Source: JARBAU01 sp040414675
Lineage (GTDB): Archaea; Thermoproteota; Nitrososphaeria; Nitrososphaerales; Nitrososphaeraceae
NCBI GenBank assembly: GCA_040414675.1
Contig: JBEDUN010000093.1
Location: 62,001 to 126,000 of the forward strand
Direction of reading: 5' to 3'
Length of the DNA: 64,000 bases
Below the pieces are notes generated by a model that was given only the letters and a program-made list of their open reading frames with translations, was not told where the DNA came from and searched no databases. A program made the translations under genes and the position numbers. The stretch's first letter is position 1, and every line of letters starts with the position of its first letter. Below are positions 26,125 to 33,537 of the stretch, piece after piece.

Positions 26125-26415
26125 CTAAACCAGTCCCAGTGTGGTCGCGAGATTCCTAGCTCCTTCAGTCTCTTTAAACTTCAATACCGCCTTTTTTCCG
26201 TGAATAGTTCTATATGTATTTGCCTCAGCTGCTTCGACCTCGTACAATATCATAAGAGCTCCTATAATGTCAGATTTCGAGGCCCGATCAGAGACAATAA
26301 ATGTCAACTTATTTTCTTTCTCAATCAAATTAAATGTCTTTTCAGTAATGTACGGTTTTAAGAGTATTGATTTCGCCTGATTGATAGTCATCTCACTCTT
26401 GTTTTGTTTTTTCAA
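26125..26415 (-). CDS. rpl23: 50S ribosomal protein L23
   Basis: Located at the tunnel exit and is the docking site of SRP and translocon. ILLKPYITEKTFNLIEKENKLTF and TYRTIHGKKAVLKF are the family motifs. The frame opens with TTG at 26415, overlapping the L4 stop as TTGA; an internal ATG at 26391 (MTINQAK) is an alternative start, giving 88 residues. Length 96 otherwise. Confidence 0.93.
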   Translation of the reverse strand: MKKQNKSEMTINQAKSILLKPYITEKTFNLIEKENKLTFIVSDRASKSDIIGALMILYEVEAAEANTYRTIHGKKAVLKFKETEGARNLATTLGLV

Positions 26416-27227
26416 TTGCTTTTTGAGGCCTCCCTATTGTAATGAAGAGCCAGTTTCAACGGTCGTAATTTTTCAATCGCATTGAGGGAAAATATGGTTA
26501 GTCTTGCAGGTCTTGAACCTGGAGCAGTGTCTAAAACGCTGACATCTTTGACCGACTTCACGTCGACGCCACTTATAGAGCCAGAAAGATCAAGCACTTT
26601 CTTATTTTCATCTACAATAATAAGCACACTTTTACCTGCCCTTCCCTTTCGCCCCCTTCGTCTCCTCGTTCCTGAAGAACTCTTAGATTTCTCAACCCTT
26701 TTGAGATCTTCACCTATTCCAAGATTTAACAGTGCAATTTTCAGATCCTTCGTTTTAGCCATAGCTTCGATATCGTTTGATACTATTATTGGTAAATCAG
26801 TTATTTTTCCTAGCTTATGACCACGCCTTTCAACAAGAGATTTTATACCTGTTGCAGCAATAGAAGAACACAAGCCATACCTCTTTTCTTTTTTATTTAT
26901 CTTCTTGTATGTCATCTTCCAAGATTCAGGAGGATGTGCCACTCTCCCGTGTCTAATACCTCCAACTCCAGCAGCTTGTCCTGCCCTTTGGAAACCTTCA
27001 CCTCTTGCCCTCGCAATTCTAGCAATTCCTTGGCCAGTATTTCGGGATTCGGCGCTTACAACCTCTCCAGCATTCGGAAAACGACCTTGCTTTTGAAAAC
27101 CGTGTGATAACAAATTAACGTATGTTTTGTGGATAATGTCCTCTCTTATCGGTGTAGCGAATACAGTGGGTAATTCTAATTCTCCAGATTCTGCACCATT
27201 GAGCTCTGATATTTTTGCTTTCATCAT
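26412..27227 (-). CDS. rpl4: 50S ribosomal protein L4 (L4e type)
   Basis: Archaeal/eukaryotic-type L4, with a loop reaching the exit tunnel. SRNTGQGIARIARARGEGFQ and AGQAAGVGGIRHGRVAHPP are the conserved tunnel-loop residues, and YGLCSSIAATG follows. Length 271. Its start overlaps the L3 stop by 4 bases and its stop overlaps the L23 TTG start. Confidence 0.95.
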   Translation of the reverse strand: MMKAKISELNGAESGELELPTVFATPIREDIIHKTYVNLLSHGFQKQGRFPNAGEVVSAESRNTGQGIARIARARGEGFQRAGQAAGVGGIRHGRVAHPPESWKMTYKKINKKEKRYGLCSSIAATGIKSLVERRGHKLGKITDLPIIVSNDIEAMAKTKDLKIALLNLGIGEDLKRVEKSKSSSGTRRRRGRKGRAGKSVLIIVDENKKVLDLSGSISGVDVKSVKDVSVLDTAPGSRPARLTIFSLNAIEKLRPLKLALHYNREASKSN

Positions 27228-28225
27228 TGTTGTGTCATGATCTCCAAGATTTTTGGTTCGGTTACCTTTCTGTTTGAATATCTAATAGGTTGTCTCAATT
27301 TCACCAACCTCTTGGCAACCCCGGGGATAGATCCCCTCACAACAATATAATCACTTTTCACTATGCCAAAATGTTTAAAACCACCTTGTGGATTGATTGC
27401 CTTACCCTTGTCTTGATCAGGATTCGAAATTAACAAAATCCGTTTGTTATATTCTGTACGTTGATGGAAACCCCTTTGGCCCTGCCTAGGAACTGTATAC
27501 ATTACGACAGCTGGAGAAATGGGACCTAATGTTCCAACTGCTCGAACACTTTTCCTCGATTTGTGTTGTTTTCGTTTTACGCCAAATCTGGTAATTGGAC
27601 CTTCTACCCCTTTTCCTCTCGTAATGGCAGAAACATCAACATATTGTCCTGGTTTAAAGACTTCAGTGACTTTGATCTCCTTTCCTAGTCTCTCCTTCAA
27701 AAATTCGTAACTCTTCTTGGTATCTTGAGATGAAACTGGAATCTCAAAGACAAATGGTTTTTTTTGGGAAATTCCTATATTATGCGGAATAGCACACACC
27801 AATGCAACAATCTCAGCGGCGGAATCTAACACCTTGGAGACTTTTTCGAACTGTTCTTCGCTATACTTAGCTTTCAATTTGCGAGATAAATACTTCACAG
27901 ATTCTTTTCCATACACGTCGAAAATCGCACGTTTTGTATCCTCAATGTAGCTATATCCTCTGATACCAATAATCCGAATTGGGGGAACTGCAATAATAGT
28001 CGAGGGGTTCAACAAGTGTTTTCCGAAATTTGGGGTTTTCTCCCGATCATCAACTGTCAAAACCTCGATTCCACCGACCTTAAATCCTGCGAACCCAAGG
28101 AATCCTACTCCTTCAGATCGCTCCGCTGGAAAATTTCTCATTCTAGCCTCTAAGCTTTTTGCTCGCGCTCGCGGCCTGAATGCAATGCTTCCTCTCCTAG
28201 GAGCACTATATTTACGATGACCCAT
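27224..28225 (-). CDS. rpl3: 50S ribosomal protein L3
   Basis: Early assembly protein near the peptidyl-transferase centre. MGHRKYSAPRRGSIAFRPR at the N-terminus is the archaeal/eukaryotic L3 start; VDVSAITRGKGVEGPITRFG and RKSVRAVGTLGPISPAVVMY match the conserved core, as does the GQRGFHQRTEYNKRIL segment. Length 333. It is the first gene of the ribosomal operon; a TATA box lies 34-46 bases upstream. Confidence 0.96.
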   Translation of the reverse strand: MGHRKYSAPRRGSIAFRPRARAKSLEARMRNFPAERSEGVGFLGFAGFKVGGIEVLTVDDREKTPNFGKHLLNPSTIIAVPPIRIIGIRGYSYIEDTKRAIFDVYGKESVKYLSRKLKAKYSEEQFEKVSKVLDSAAEIVALVCAIPHNIGISQKKPFVFEIPVSSQDTKKSYEFLKERLGKEIKVTEVFKPGQYVDVSAITRGKGVEGPITRFGVKRKQHKSRKSVRAVGTLGPISPAVVMYTVPRQGQRGFHQRTEYNKRILLISNPDQDKGKAINPQGGFKHFGIVKSDYIVVRGSIPGVAKRLVKLRQPIRYSNRKVTEPKILEIMTQQ

Positions 28226-28258
28226 AATAACGACAAAAGAACGGTCTAGTTAGCCTTT

Positions 28259-28271
28259 AATAAATTTATAA
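28259..28271 (-). promoter_or_regulatory. TATA box of the L3-L6 ribosomal operon
   Basis: GTTATAAATTTATT on the coding strand lies 34-46 bases upstream of the L3 ATG. This gives a short leader of about ten bases and is the strongest TATA match in the 94-base gap between the methyltransferase gene and L3. Confidence 0.5.
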
Positions 28272-28319
28272 CTTTTGGTCTTTATGCTGGTCCTTTAGTT
28301 GACTTTGTTTAGATAAGAT

Positions 28320-29171
28320 TCAAGAGCGAGAAAAGATATGATTTGTTATTGCGAGCGTACCCAAAATTGCCTCTTCAAGCCTTACCGTTTTTGTGCCTTG
28401 CATGGGAAAACAATTCACAACAAATTCAATTGTTTTGATGTTATAGCCTTCAGACTTTAAAATCTCGGGCAAACCGCTTCGAGGAGCCCCAAAAACGACG
28501 AGCAGGCTTTGTAAAGTTCTGAGACGTTCTAGTATACGATTCTCTATATGCGTGAATTTGACTCCGCTCCTTGAAGTAAGTAGCATTACTGTATTAGGAT
28601 GATTTTTGATCAACGAGGTCAAATCCGATGACTCGAAAACATCGTATCCCCAGTAATTATTTCCTATATCATCGGCTGCAGCTTCTGTTACATATTGATG
28701 AGGATAGGTAGCCATGAATTTCAAAGTTAGAATTGCGTTTACTCTGGCTTTTCCCTTGTATATTATCAAGTCCTTCAATCCAACGTCAGCAAATATCTTG
28801 CCTCCTCGTTGAACTATCAGTCCGATCCGCAATTCCCCTTTCTTTATAGTTCTGAGTTCTTGAATTGGTTTGTGATGAGGTGCAATGATAGGATGAAGTA
28901 TGCCCGAAAATTGAAGCTGATCCATAATGGGGTATACTGATTTTCTTAGATAGGGAGGTGTGTTTAGAAAATTCAGTAAAATCTTTAGTAAATTTGAGTC
29001 GACTTTCGTAAATTTGCTGGTCTTGTCGTGATATATGTAAATTCTCGTGACCCGAAAGATTGAACATGCTCTGGCGATTTGAGAAACCATTATACTCTTA
29101 TCACGCTTAGTTTCTTGTTCAGATAGCGCAGAATCTGGAATAGCTACCCACAATCCAGTACTTATAAGCAT
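28320..29171 (-). CDS. putative SPOUT RNA methyltransferase (Methyltrn_RNA_3 / SPOUT1 family)
   Basis: A 283-residue protein with the SPOUT-type features of the C9orf114/Methyltrn_RNA_3 family: an N-terminal segment with SIMVSQIARACSIFRVTRIYIY, a central PIIAPHHKP with an inserted OB-like domain, and a C-terminal LLVVFGAPRSGLPEIL (the GAPR.G loop of the knotted AdoMet site) followed by FVVNCFPMQGTKTVRLEEAIL. Family members methylate rRNA uridines. The gene lies just upstream of L3, the usual archaeal position, and 94 bases separate them, so it may be transcribed with or just before the operon. Confidence 0.82.
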   Translation of the reverse strand: MLISTGLWVAIPDSALSEQETKRDKSIMVSQIARACSIFRVTRIYIYHDKTSKFTKVDSNLLKILLNFLNTPPYLRKSVYPIMDQLQFSGILHPIIAPHHKPIQELRTIKKGELRIGLIVQRGGKIFADVGLKDLIIYKGKARVNAILTLKFMATYPHQYVTEAAADDIGNNYWGYDVFESSDLTSLIKNHPNTVMLLTSRSGVKFTHIENRILERLRTLQSLLVVFGAPRSGLPEILKSEGYNIKTIEFVVNCFPMQGTKTVRLEEAILGTLAITNHIFSRS

Positions 29172-29834
29172 TTACTCCTTCAACAGTTGTTCGATATGAA
29201 AATCTAAAGAATTCGTAGCACCAAAACTTATGTCCTGCACTATACCCTTTCTATCTATCAGAATGCTGGAAGGAGTTCCTCTCAACTCGTACTCTTCAAA
29301 AGTCTTTGCTGTATAGATTTTTGCACTAAGATAGTGCTTAACGTTTGCCAGGATCCTCTGCCTGTCCATCTCGTCATACGACCTGAAATCTGGTACATTC
29401 ACCTCAATAAAATCCATGACCCTGCTTTCTGTCAAGGTATTATCTAGCTTTTGCAAATTATCCATTGCTACTGGAAATGGAATGCGATACGTCAACTCGT
29501 TCCCATTCCTTAACTTACCATATTCTGAAAGCACCCTTTGAGTCTCGCCTATGACCTCTCCTTTATATACTAGTCTCTTCAAATTTTCCAAATTATTTTT
29601 ATCGAAATCCTCAAAAGCTGTAGCCAAGCCTAGAATCTTAAAATTATTATTTGCAAATTGATTAAAAAGTCTTATACATTCCGGAATACCATAAATAAAG
29701 CAGCCAGGGCAGTTAACTTGGAATACTTCAACCAGAATTACGTTATCCTTTTCCTTATCAATATTAGTTGGCTTACCCTGTATCCAGTCTGAGACTCGTA
29801 GATTTGGTGCTCTTTTACCAATCAAATTGTTCAT
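29172..29834 (-). CDS. thioredoxin-fold (TlpA/AhpC-like) redox protein
   Basis: A 220-residue thioredoxin-like protein. The N-terminus PNLRVSDWIQGKP is the peroxiredoxin/TlpA type start, VNCPGCF near residues 36-42 is the CxxC redox motif, and GTPSSILIDRKGIVQ near 185 is the cis-Pro region of TlpA proteins. No signal peptide or membrane segment is visible, so it appears cytoplasmic. An insertion of about 80 residues between the CxxC and cis-Pro regions is longer than in simple thioredoxins. It ends immediately before the methyltransferase start (1 base apart), suggesting cotranscription. Partners are unknown. Confidence 0.8.
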   Translation of the reverse strand: MNNLIGKRAPNLRVSDWIQGKPTNIDKEKDNVILVEVFQVNCPGCFIYGIPECIRLFNQFANNNFKILGLATAFEDFDKNNLENLKRLVYKGEVIGETQRVLSEYGKLRNGNELTYRIPFPVAMDNLQKLDNTLTESRVMDFIEVNVPDFRSYDEMDRQRILANVKHYLSAKIYTAKTFEEYELRGTPSSILIDRKGIVQDISFGATNSLDFHIEQLLKE

Positions 29835-29889
29835 GTGTCAGATATAGCATAGTTCATTTCGCTAATTGTCAGACTATATTTCAAAAGAA

Positions 29890-30633
29890 CTAAGGACTTG
29901 CTTGATCCTGTGAACGTCGTTCTTTGGAGAATGAGGCGTACTTTTCAATTTCTTGTTCCTCAACCTTTCTCATAACTTTGTCCTCGTTACTTATCATCGC
30001 CATTTTAATATGCCTCGTTCCAGTCTTTTCTTCACTCACAAGATATATCGATTCCATAGCTAATGCAGCTCCTTCTTCCATTGTCAAATCATTTTTATAG
30101 TTTTTCTCGAGAAATTCTGTAACTTGATCGCTCCCCGCACCTATTGCGACGGCATCATATCCAATATATGTACCGCTTGGATCTGTAAGGTAAAGCGAGG
30201 CTCCATTGGCATCGACGCCAGCAAGAATAAGCGCTACACCGAACGGTCGTACGCCTGCATATTGAGTGAACTGTTGAGCCATATCAGCAATGTTTTTGGC
30301 AACCCCTTCCACGTCAACAGGCTCATCATAAATTAAACGATTGCTTTGTGCGAAAAATCTAGCATGATCAACCTGAGTTCGCGCATCAGGAATATATCCT
30401 GCTGCTGCCACCCCTATATGGTCATCCACTTGAAATATCTTCTGAGTTACGTTTGAAATTTGGAGCTTTCGTGCTTTTTCCTCTACAGCTAATATAACCC
30501 CCCCTTTGCTTTTTATGCCTATAGCAAGGGTGCCTCTTCTTACAGTTTCTATTGCATATTCAACTTGATAAAGTCTCCCGTCTGGAGAAAATACAGTAAT
30601 CGCTCTATCATATCCTGCTGCTGCTGGTAACAA
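29890..30633 (-). CDS. psmA: proteasome subunit alpha
   Basis: Forms the outer heptameric rings of the archaeal 20S proteasome and gates entry to the beta chamber. AAAGYDRAITVFSPDGRLYQVEYA near the N-terminus is the alpha-subunit signature (YDR.ITVFSP with the gating N-tail), and RRGTLAIGIKSKGGVIL follows. Length 247 is typical. The start is TTG at 30633; the ATG at 30638 is out of frame. The beta subunit and PAN/Cdc48 ATPase are not in the window. It is divergent from the DUF371 gene. Confidence 0.95.
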   Translation of the reverse strand: MLPAAAGYDRAITVFSPDGRLYQVEYAIETVRRGTLAIGIKSKGGVILAVEEKARKLQISNVTQKIFQVDDHIGVAAAGYIPDARTQVDHARFFAQSNRLIYDEPVDVEGVAKNIADMAQQFTQYAGVRPFGVALILAGVDANGASLYLTDPSGTYIGYDAVAIGAGSDQVTEFLEKNYKNDLTMEEGAALAMESIYLVSEEKTGTRHIKMAMISNEDKVMRKVEEQEIEKYASFSKERRSQDQASP

Positions 30634-30682
30634 TACATTTTTTACTTCTTTCTAGAGTTTAATTTAAGTTTACCTTCATTAT

Positions 30683-30691
30683 TTTTATATC
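30683..30691 (+). promoter_or_regulatory. TATA box of the DUF371 gene
   Basis: TTTTTATATC lies about 31-40 bases before the ATG at 30722, appropriate for an archaeal TATA box with a short leader. Confidence 0.4.
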
Positions 30692-30721
30692 TCATATTGT
30701 CACCCACGTCGTGCATTAGGA

Positions 30722-31144
30722 ATGCCTGAGGATGAAATAATTTTTTATGGTCACCCAAACGTGAGGTGTCTGCATCGAAGAACCATTGAAGTAACTACAG
30801 AGTCACATCTAAGCCTCCGTGGCGATTGCATTTTGGGCGTAAAGGCAAGCAAGGCTTGTAGGGACTTAAATGAAGCTTTGAAAAAAAGGATCCAAATTGA
30901 TCATAGCAAAATCATAATCAAGATTTCAGTTGGGACCATCACGACAATAATCAACGGTGTTGGAGATAAGAATTTGTCTTTATCGAGTAAAACAGATGTC
31001 GTTATGAGGAAATCAAATTTTATCTCATCCAGAACGTTATGTATTAATTGCAATAAATCTTCTGCTGACTTGCCTGAAAACATGATAAAGCAGTTACAGA
31101 ATCCTTCATGCAAAGGATTATTAAGAATAATATCTGAACAATAA
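30722..31144 (+). CDS. DUF371 family protein
   Basis: A 140-residue archaeal protein of unknown function, recognised by EIIFYGHPNVRCLHRRTIEVTTE at the N-terminus and LRGDCILGVKASKAC, which are the DUF371 landmarks. A CxNC pair (CINCNK) occurs in the C-terminal third. It has no signal peptide and no known catalytic motif. It is divergent from psmA, sharing the 88-base intergenic region. Confidence 0.75.
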   Translation: MPEDEIIFYGHPNVRCLHRRTIEVTTESHLSLRGDCILGVKASKACRDLNEALKKRIQIDHSKIIIKISVGTITTIINGVGDKNLSLSSKTDVVMRKSNFISSRTLCINCNKSSADLPENMIKQLQNPSCKGLLRIISEQ

Positions 31145-31172
31145 ATATAACTCGAAGTTCAGAATTGCTGCT

Positions 31173-32063
31173 CTAATTTTCTACCTTACCAGAAATCTCG
31201 TTAAATGCAAACTTGTACCTTTTAATTATTTCCTCGGTTATTTCAAATGGCACTTCAAGTGTATCAGGTCTCAACGATTTGCTCTGGATCTGCTGCAATC
31301 GTCCGGTAGTCTTTAGCCAATCTCTAAGAATCTGCTTATCGTAGCTGATTTGATCTTGTCCTGCGATATAGTTGGACATTAACCAAAGTCGAAATTCGTC
31401 AGGACCTATTGAATCTGCTAGAATTATGTTATTTTTAGGATCTCTACCGAACTCAAACTTTACGTCAGCAATAATGAAGTTAGCCTTCTCGGCAAGCGAA
31501 TTCATTTTTTTGTACAACAAGATTGATTCCTCTTCAAGGAATTCAAATTCTCTTGCAGTCAGTAGCCCATCCTCTACAATTTGCTGTTTGCTGATAGGTA
31601 GATCATGCAGTTCAGATTTAGTTGAAGTGTCCAAGATCGGATGAGGTAATTTTGCCGCTTTCACGGGTTTGAATGAATCGTCAAATAGACCCCTAATTTT
31701 ATCCATATTCTTGAATCTCTCGAAAAGACTTCCATACAAGTATCCTCTAACTACAAATTCAAGAGGTACAATGCTTAACTTCTGGACCTCCATCATATCA
31801 TCCCTCGGTACCGATATCATGTGATTCGGAACATCAAGATATTCGAACCAAAATTTGGCAAAGCGGCATAAGATCTTTCCTTTTTGTGGTACCATCGTAG
31901 TCATTTTGACATCGAATGCCGATATGCGATCTGTAAAATGAAGTAACAAATGACCATTTTCTAATTCATAGATATCTTTGACCTTGCCTCGTCGTATAAG
32001 TTTCAACTCCGTACCTCTGAGTGGGCATTTTATAAATACTTCATTAAGCACAACGGTTAGCAA
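31173..32063 (-). CDS. purC: SAICAR synthetase
   Basis: ATP-dependent ligation of aspartate to CAIR, step 7 of purine synthesis. RRGKVKDIYELENGHLLLHFTD near residue 24 is the start of the family core, FTDRISAFD the ATP-loop and FVVRGYLYGSLF near 118 and DVKFEFGRD near 200 the catalytic and substrate loops. Length 296. The first 20 residues are an extra N-terminal extension relative to the family; alternative internal starts are possible. It is convergent with DUF371 and divergent from purS across tRNA-Thr. Confidence 0.92.
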   Translation of the reverse strand: MLTVVLNEVFIKCPLRGTELKLIRRGKVKDIYELENGHLLLHFTDRISAFDVKMTTMVPQKGKILCRFAKFWFEYLDVPNHMISVPRDDMMEVQKLSIVPLEFVVRGYLYGSLFERFKNMDKIRGLFDDSFKPVKAAKLPHPILDTSTKSELHDLPISKQQIVEDGLLTAREFEFLEEESILLYKKMNSLAEKANFIIADVKFEFGRDPKNNIILADSIGPDEFRLWLMSNYIAGQDQISYDKQILRDWLKTTGRLQQIQSKSLRPDTLEVPFEITEEIIKRYKFAFNEISGKVEN

Positions 32064-32126
32064 GAAGCCTTTTCAATTCGTCTGCTTTTCGACCTATACC
32101 ATAGAGTCGAAAATAAGTATGTTCAA

Positions 32127-32201
32127 AGGTCATGGTGGGATTTGGACCCACGGCCTAAGGTTTACAAAACCTTCGCTCTGACCAGGCTGAGCTACATGAC
32201 C
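32127..32201 (-). tRNA. tRNA-Thr (TGT)
   Basis: Coding strand folds with a perfect acceptor stem GGTCATG/CATGACC, D arm GCTC...GAGC, anticodon stem AAGGT/ACCTT with loop TTTGTAA (anticodon TGT at 32164-32166) and T arm GTGGG-TCCAAAT-CCCAC. The discriminator base is U, as usual for archaeal tRNA-Thr. The T loop has C rather than U at position 55. No intron; CCA is not encoded. Confidence 0.93.
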
Positions 32202-32301
32202 AGGCATTCGGTGTTGATCGAGTTCTTCCGGTATGAGGTTATTAATAGTTTATCAGATTGAGATTTTCTTTAATTAAAACCTATTTTTATACAAATGATA
32301 G

Positions 32302-32586
32302 ATGAACACCAATATATCTAGGTCAAGGTTCATAGTGCTCGTTAATATTGAAAATAAACCCTACGTTAGCGATCCCGAAGGTGAAACAATACTTCGCGAC
32401 TTAATAATGAAAGAGGGATATTCTGTAGTGGAGTCCGTCCGAACGGCAAAGTCATTAAAAATGATAGTGAAAGCTAAGAATCCCGAACAAGCAGAAAAAC
32501 TAGTTAGGAAGATGTGTGAAAAATTGAGGATATTTAATCCAATTATAAGTTCTTGTACTGTGAACGTGGTGAAATCCCTTCCATAG
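32302..32586 (+). CDS. purS: phosphoribosylformylglycinamidine synthase subunit PurS
   Basis: Small bridging subunit of the three-part FGAM synthase (PurS-PurQ-PurL). RFIVLVNIENKPYVSDPEGETIL and the VRTAKSLKM and CEKLRIFNPII segments match the family; the fold is a single ferredoxin-like domain. Length 94 is slightly longer than average. It is followed by purQ and purL in the same direction, which are its partners. ATG start at 32302. Confidence 0.9.
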   Translation: MNTNISRSRFIVLVNIENKPYVSDPEGETILRDLIMKEGYSVVESVRTAKSLKMIVKAKNPEQAEKLVRKMCEKLRIFNPIISSCTVNVVKSLP

Positions 32587-32826
32587 TGAGTAATTTATTG
32601 TTGAATTACAGGTGCCTTGTGCACAATATGGATTTTAGCATAATTGGAAAATAACATCCTTCTATCGTACGTTTGTCATACTTATCTGGAAAATCGATGG
32701 GTTTTTACTTAAGTTAGATTTTGCAAATTCGTACGTGTGCCTTAAAAATGGTTTTAAACCCTTTGACTTACCTTCGTAAGAGGTAGAAATAAATTAATAA
32801 ATTCGTAATAAGTGCAATTAAGGTCC

Positions 32827-33510
32827 ATGTCCCGCGTCGGTATATTAGTTTTTCCAGGTAGTAATTGTGAAAGAGACGTCTTTACAGTTCTGTCAAATTT
32901 TTCGGGATTGAAACCTGAGCTAATTTGGCACACAAAGAATAATCTAGGGGGATATGATGCTTTCATAATTCCTGGTGGATTTACTTATGGTGACAGTTTA
33001 CGAGCCGGAGCAATTGCTGCCCATAGTCCAGTCATCAGAGAATTGAAAAAAATTGCTGAACGGAATTTGCCGATATTGGGAATTTGTAATGGCTTTCAAA
33101 TCCTAGTTGAATCTAGTCTTCTTCCGGGGGCTTTGACAGTTAATTCTTCTCACAAATTTGTATGTAAATCAGCTGGCCTTGTAGTAGAAAATAATTCTAC
33201 TCCATTTACAACCATGTTCAAAAAGGAAGAATCAATATCAATTCCAGTCGCTCATGGTCAAGGTAGATACATGATTGATAATCTAGCCTATAGGAAACTT
33301 GAGAAGAATAATCAGATAATTATTAGATATGCTCACAACGACATCAATGGATCGCTGAATAATGTAGCAGCGGTTTCTAACGAGCAAGGTAATGTTGTGG
33401 GTATGATGCCTCATCCGGAGAGAGCAGTCCGAATTCGATCGGGAGAAGATATACGGCAAGAAGGATCTGGATCTGGTATATTCGAATCTTTAAGAAATTA
33501 CCTATTATAG
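32827..33510 (+). CDS. purQ: phosphoribosylformylglycinamidine synthase subunit PurQ
   Basis: Glutaminase subunit that supplies ammonia to PurL. VGILVFPGSNCERD at the N-terminus, the nucleophile Cys in LGICNGFQIL near residue 87, and MPHPERAVR near the C-terminus (catalytic His) are all present. Length is 227 from the ATG at 32827, which is preferred over the frame opening at 32812. It lies 27 bases upstream of purL. Confidence 0.95.
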   Translation: MSRVGILVFPGSNCERDVFTVLSNFSGLKPELIWHTKNNLGGYDAFIIPGGFTYGDSLRAGAIAAHSPVIRELKKIAERNLPILGICNGFQILVESSLLPGALTVNSSHKFVCKSAGLVVENNSTPFTTMFKKEESISIPVAHGQGRYMIDNLAYRKLEKNNQIIIRYAHNDINGSLNNVAAVSNEQGNVVGMMPHPERAVRIRSGEDIRQEGSGSGIFESLRNYLL

Positions 33511-33537
33511 CATTACGCTATTTAGGAGAAATATGAG

